DNA from: Chromera velia
Lineage: Eukaryota > Sar > Chromeraceae
Direction of reading: 5' to 3'
NCBI GenBank assembly: GCA_018398765.1
Contig: JAHBMJ010003465.1
Location: forward strand, 1 to 10,332
Length of the DNA: 10,332 nucleotides
Part shown: positions 7,094-10,332 of the stretch, in pieces
How the letters are laid out: each line of letters opens with the position of its first letter
Numbering within the stretch: the stretch's first letter is position 1
Program-made: the position numbers and the translations under genes
The notes under the pieces: model-generated
Databases searched by the model: none
What the model saw: the letters and a program-made list of their open reading frames with translations, nothing else
What the model was told of the DNA's origin: nothing

Positions 7094-7582
7094 TTAGAAA
7101 GTTTAGATTCCTGTTTAAATTCCTGTCTAAATTCCTCTAAATTCCTGTCTAAATTCCTAGGTCCTTGCAGGGTAGGGAGAGGGGTCTGATGCTAAGATCT
7201 GATGCCTCAGTGATGGGGAACACGGATGGAACGCGGGTGCTCTGCTGTTTGCTTTTAGCCGGAAAATGGTGCTAGTGCTTGCATGTAGGCACTGATAAAT
7301 CCTTTATTTGTCCTGTAGTATCAGGGAGATGCATATAAAATTTAGGGGCAAATTTAAAAAACTGTTTAAGAGTTTTTATACTAGCTCTAGCAATAGATGG
7401 ACATAGCGGGAAGGCCTACTAGTAGCGTGGAACTTATCAATCGATCAATCAGCACATGTGTTAACACATTTTCGTTTCTAACGTTTTTAAATTGTTTTTC
7501 ATGTTTAGTAACCAGTTCAGAAAATTTTATACATAATGGGAATGCACTTCATTAGTACATCACCCGGGATTCACCCCAACCG

Positions 7583-7623
7583 ACTCATTCCAACTACTCA
7601 TTCCAACTAGCATTCCAGGAATG
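7583..7623. repeat. 13-bp tandem repeat plus 13-bp palindrome
   Basis: ACTCATTCCAACT occurs twice in tandem (7583-7608). CATTCCAGGAATG (7611-7623), a palindrome around a central A, follows. ATTCCA thus appears three times, and GGAAT once in inverse orientation. This could be a small protein-binding cluster or replication slippage. Confidence 0.8.
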
Positions 7624-7835
7624 AGCTTTCCCTTGATAATTGCAAAATGCAAACAAAATAAACAGACGTACGAAGGCCTGCTGAAACAATCCAAGACATA
7701 TCAAAAAGAAACGGGCTCTGCCCTGATTGGATCGCTCTTCAAGAACCGCTTGAAAAAAGGTGAACACACACAACAACGCCGCTCGACTACAGAGTCACGC
7801 GGTCAACCCCCCTCTCCCAGATCCCCTCCCCCCTT

Positions 7836-7935
7836 CTCTCTCTCTCTCACCCTCCCTCCCTCCTCTCTCCACACACACACACACACACACACACGGACGG
7901 ACGGACGGACGGAGGGAGGAAAGGCAGGCAGGCAG
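7836..7935. repeat. Compound microsatellite (CT)n, (CA)n, (GGAC)n, (GGCA)n
   Basis: A pyrimidine-rich CT block is followed by (CA)12 (7870-7894), GGAC units (7893-7912) and GGCA units (7923-7935). The long frames crossing it on both strands are translated simple repeat. Confidence 0.95.
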
Positions 7936-8437
7936 AAGGTCTGACCGACCGGCCAGCATACAGAGAGAATACAGACATGAAAACAGACGGAAACTAACAA
8001 CACGCGAGAGACAGCTGGGCCGATCGAACGAACGACAGAGAGACACAGATGAATGGAGAAGCAGAGGAGCAGTGTTCGTCGAAACAGATGGAATTAAAGG
8101 AGAAACAAACAAGTGCTTTAATTCGGGAGAAGAAGCCGTACTGCATGCATGCATCTCCCATTCTCTTTTCTTCTCATTGACCTGTGGGACCTCCCTATTG
8201 TCGAACGGCCGGTCGTCACCCAAGAGGAAACGAGGAAGACCCATAAGGATCAAAAACAAGCACGGGTGGATGTGAGGAGAATGGAGAGGAAGAAGAAGAG
8301 TGCAGTTGTACCAGACATCAGGCGAACTTGCTGCCTGAAACCCTGAAACAAACACAAGCGATACAAATAATTGACAGTCGCAGAAGTATGGACTGAAGGG
8401 GAGAGGCAAAGAAGAAGAGAAGAGAAGAAAGGAAGGA

Positions 8438-8494
8438 GGCGCATGCGCCCAACGAGACATGCAGCTCTCGAGAGATCAGCCGAATCTCGCGAGA
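8438..8494. promoter_or_regulatory. Cluster of three perfect palindromes
   Basis: GGCGCATGCGCC (8438-8449), CTCTCGAGAG (8465-8474) and TCTCGCGAGA (8485-8494) lie within 57 bp, just beyond the end of the inverted-repeat arm. TCTCGCGAGA is known as a promoter element in animals; its meaning in a protist is unknown. Dimeric protein binding is possible. Confidence 0.3.
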
Positions 8495-8503
8495 CTTCCC
8501 TCG

Positions 8504-9288
8504 AACAATCCATGCATGCACAAACACACAATCTGAATTCAGAAGAGGAAAAGACAGACACTGAATCCCCCCCCCATGCGACTAGACTCCAATTACGTCT
8601 AGAACAGCAGAGGGCCTGTGAAGTGCCCTCCCCCCTCTCTCGTTCTGTCTCGGTGAGGATTTGCGCTTGAAAGAACGAGTCGACTGATTGATCCATCTAT
8701 CGGAACAGCGGGTTGGGCTAAGGGAAGGGAAGGAAAGGGTTCAAATCTATCAATGGGAAGCAGAAGAGACAGGCTTGCACTCAGGGCACCATCGGCGGTC
8801 ATTTCGGTGAACACAGCTGCCCCTGCCTTCACAGTCCTTGCAGTAGTAGCGGTGTCGGCCGTGCTCACAGATGCTTGCACCCCCGCACTCCTTGCAGTGA
8901 GAGCGCTGGCGGCCGTGCTCGCAGATACTTTTCCCCCCGCAGTCCTTGCACTCCCATCGCCTCCTGCCGTGCTCACAAATACTCTTTCCTCCACACTCCT
9001 TGCACCTGTGACGCTGACGGCCGTGCACACAGATGCTTTTGCCTCCGCACTCCTTGCACCGAGAGCGCCGACGGCCGTGCTCACAGATGCTCTTGCCTCC
9101 GCACTCCTTGCACAGACAGCGCTGACGGCCGTGCTCACAGATGCTGCTCCCTCCGCAATCCTTGCATCGAAAGCGCTGCCGACCGTGCTTACAGATATTT
9201 TTCCCCACACACTCCTTGCACTGACAGCGTCGGCGACCGTGCGGACAAAGGATATTTCCCTGTCGGTCTCTCTTGACCTCCCCTGCAC
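8504..9288 (-). repeat. Right arm of ~0.79-kb inverted repeat
   Basis: This is the reverse-complement partner of 4170-4957, carrying the array and 3' flank of the minus-strand gene. The two arms are 788 and 785 bp and are separated by about 3.5 kb. Similarity ends at 8504: the plus-strand arm continues into a broken repeat-array fragment, while this arm continues into unrelated palindromic sequence. Confidence 0.85.
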
Positions 9289-10332
9289 ATTGCCTCTTTC
9301 TTCCTTGTTTTCCCACCTCAACGTCTCCAGTCCTGCTGTCTCTACCCGCGTCCTTGTGTTCTGTTTGACAAGATCGGTCATGGGGACGGGGGGGGATGTT
9401 AGTGTAATTGATTATTGGCTTTCCATGCAGCTCGCACAAACCGTCCCCTTTTGTCACCCCCCACCTCCTTAACCCCTCTTCAGACAATCCACAGGCTGCG
9501 TCGGCCTCACACCTTCCGAAGGGTTCGGTGACGCTACCACACGACAGACGGCTCTTCAGAAGGGGGGAGCGCTGCTGAGAAACCGACAGAGATGGAGACG
9601 GAAAAACACCTGTCTCTTCAACCAACGCCTGTTCATGCCTTTTCACGTCTGAGTGAGATTCGGAGACGGCAATGGGAACAGAACAGAGACGGCGGCGCTT
9701 CGGACCCTCACAGGCAGCAGACACGCACAGTGACTGCCCCTCTCTCTGCAGCCCCCGAAAGACACCCCCCTCTATCGAGACCATCTGCTGACGCTCTCCA
9801 ACCAGCAGACCGGGACCAGAGACAGAATCATATACACCCACCAAACCATTCACACTCTCTGCAGTCTTGCTTCCCAACACAGCCCCCCCCTCTTCCCCCC
9901 CCACCCCACCCCCTTTCCTCCCAATGTCAAACGGTGCCAAACGAGATGCGTCCTCCGAGTCATGTCCCCTTCTCACCCCCATCTGATTCACCTCATCTCT
10001 CCGCCTCTGCACCTTCACACACACAGAGATCTCACACACAGCGTCACACTCAGCAGAGTCAGCAGACACCATCAGAATGTCCGCGTTTTCAGAGGAAGGA
10101 GCAACTCCGACCCCACCAACACCAACCCTCTCCTCTCTCAAGGACACTTCCCCCCCACACTCACCCTCCTGCCGTGACACACTGATGCCGCGATTGGGTA
10201 AGTCAGTCTCACTCTCTCTTACCCTCCCACCCTCTCTCTCTGACAACACACAAATGGAAGAGGAGTCTGACGTGACAACAGAGGGAGCAGAAACCCGGAC
10301 TCTCTCACTCCCTGCAGTGCTCTCCTCACCCC
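8750..10332 (-). CDS. CBM20-type / CHCC zinc-knuckle repeat protein, C-terminal part (5' end beyond right edge)
   Basis: The frame is open from the right edge to TGA at 8752-8750, giving 526 full codons. No start should be placed inside the window: the GTG at 10249 lies mid-frame, and the 99.5 percent identical copy at 1-1214 shows the frame running on upstream through a CBM20 domain to an ATG. If the missing part matches that copy, the protein is 734 residues and this window holds residues 209-734. Visible parts are a Ser/Glu/Gly-rich linker, a GPKRRRL basic cluster (possible nuclear signal), the GEVKRDRQG leader, nine CxHx6CxxC units (about 570-726) and the tail KPVSSASH. No intron or frame break interrupts it, unlike the plus-strand paralogue. 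There is no catalytic domain in view. The likely role is a glucan-targeted, zinc-binding adaptor or regulator, by inference only. Confidence 0.9.
   Translation of the reverse strand, partial: GEESTAGSERVRVSAPSVVTSDSSSICVLSEREGGRVRESETDLPNRGISVSRQEGECGGEVSLREERVGVGGVGVAPSSENADILMVSADSAECDAVCEISVCVKVQRRRDEVNQMGVRRGHDSEDASRLAPFDIGRKGGGVGGEEGGAVLGSKTAESVNGLVGVYDSVSGPGLLVGERQQMVSIEGGVFRGLQREGQSLCVSAACEGPKRRRLCSVPIAVSESHSDVKRHEQALVEETGVFPSPSLSVSQQRSPLLKSRLSCGSVTEPFGRCEADAACGLSEEGLRRWGVTKGDGLCELHGKPIINYTNIPPRPHDRSCQTEHKDAGRDSRTGDVEVGKQGRKRQCAGEVKRDRQGNILCPHGRRRCQCKECVGKNICKHGRQRFRCKDCGGSSICEHGRQRCLCKECGGKSICEHGRRRSRCKECGGKSICVHGRQRHRCKECGGKSICEHGRRRWECKDCGGKSICEHGRQRSHCKECGGASICEHGRHRYYCKDCEGRGSCVHRNDRRWCPECKPVSSASH
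8777..9247 (-). repeat. 54-bp coding tandem repeat: nine CxHx6CxxC units
   Basis: The array is the same length (471 bp), unit number and order as the plus-strand array. Unit 1 is CPHGRRRCQCKEC, units 2-8 follow ICEHGRxRxxCKECGG, and unit 9 is the cap CVHRNDRRWCPEC. Unit 5 here and unit 4 in the plus-strand array both carry the rare CVHGR variant, but one position apart, which hints at slippage or exchange within the arrays. Confidence 0.9.
9741..10332. repeat. Right copy of 592-bp direct repeat
   Basis: This is the partner of 1-592 in the same orientation, at 99.5 percent identity. It implies a 9740-bp tandem unit, a circular molecule longer than one turn, or overlapping ends of an assembled contig. 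The repeat lies inside the coding linker of the minus-strand gene and does not disturb its frame. Confidence 0.97.

Larger units (their letters stand above)
6746..7172. mobile_element. AT-rich foldback / MITE-like element with terminal inverted repeats
   Basis: The ends are near-perfect inverted repeats. The left end begins CCCTGCAAAGACCTAGG, and the reverse complement of the right end begins CCCTGCAAGGACCTAGG; the match covers 35 of the first 36 bases. The arms stay complementary, with gaps, to a central hairpin whose perfect 10-bp stem is GTGCTTATAG (6981-6990) with CTATAAGCAC (7004-7013), around a 13-nt loop. The left arm is longer because of two internal tandem duplications. The element is about 430 bp, strongly AT-rich against a GC-richer background, and has no coding frame, as expected of a non-autonomous DNA transposon. 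I see no clear target-site duplication (flanks CGGCTC and TAGGGA), so family assignment is open and old decay is possible. A transcript through it would form a long hairpin. Confidence 0.85.
7173..8503. other. Convergent intergenic region, right half
   Basis: From 7173 to about 7620 the DNA is AT-richer and unique, with no gene seen. From 7780 to 7940 it is simple repeat. From 7940 to 8430 it is purine-rich on the plus strand; here an AT-hook-like peptide could be encoded at 8219-8275, but the frame has no upstream ATG. No tRNA or rRNA was recognised. Confidence 0.5.

Noticed and set aside
7621-7758. ATG frame of 46 codons followed by a GTGAAC donor-like site
   Set aside because: The composition looks protein-like, but there is no similarity, no paralogue and no downstream exon to support it. 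The opposite strand is also open here.
8750-10249. Taking GTG 10249 as the start of the minus-strand gene
   Set aside because: The near-identical copy at 1-1214 shows the same frame continuing upstream through the CBM20 domain to an ATG.

Overview
The window looks like nuclear DNA from a eukaryotic protist. Genes are sparse, intergenic DNA is full of microsatellites, an AT-rich foldback element is present, and the proteins are low-complexity with short CxH/CxxC repeats. The pairing of a CBM20 starch-binding domain with arrays of 'ICEHGRxRxxCKECGG' repeats fits a starch-storing alga. A chromerid such as Chromera is my best guess from memory of such proteins; it is not proven by this sequence. 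Nothing points to a bacterial, organellar or viral origin.

Layout. 1-1214 (minus) is the N-terminal part of one gene: a CBM20 domain followed by a Ser/Glu/Gly-rich linker; its C-terminus lies beyond the left edge. 1215-2798 is a divergent intergenic region. 2799-4710 (plus) is a diverged paralogue: CBM20, linker, then nine CHCC zinc-knuckle-like repeats, with one unresolved frame change near 3469-3488. 4944-5111 is a broken third copy of the repeat-array end. 5112-8749 is a convergent intergenic region of about 3.6 kb holding microsatellites, an AT-rich terminal-inverted-repeat element (6746-7172) and a cluster of perfect palindromes, with no convincing gene. 8750-10332 (minus) is the C-terminal two thirds of a gene of the same type as the one at the left edge; its N-terminus lies beyond the right edge.

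Two larger structures tie this together. First, bases 1-592 repeat at 9741-10332 with only three substitutions, so the window behaves like slightly more than one 9740-bp unit of a tandem array, a circular molecule, or an assembly overlap. Joining the left-edge N-terminus to the right-edge C-terminus across this repeat gives one uninterrupted 734-codon frame, so the two partial genes document one full-length protein type. Second, the plus-strand gene and the right minus-strand gene form inverted-repeat arms (4170-4957 and 8504-9288). These arms cover the repeat array and the 3' flank and are far more alike than the N-terminal halves, which suggests recent exchange or conversion between the arms.

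Function: CBM20 domains bind starch or related alpha-glucans. The Cys/His repeats are plausible zinc-binding modules whose role is unknown here. No catalytic domain is visible, so a starch-targeted scaffold or regulator is only an inference.
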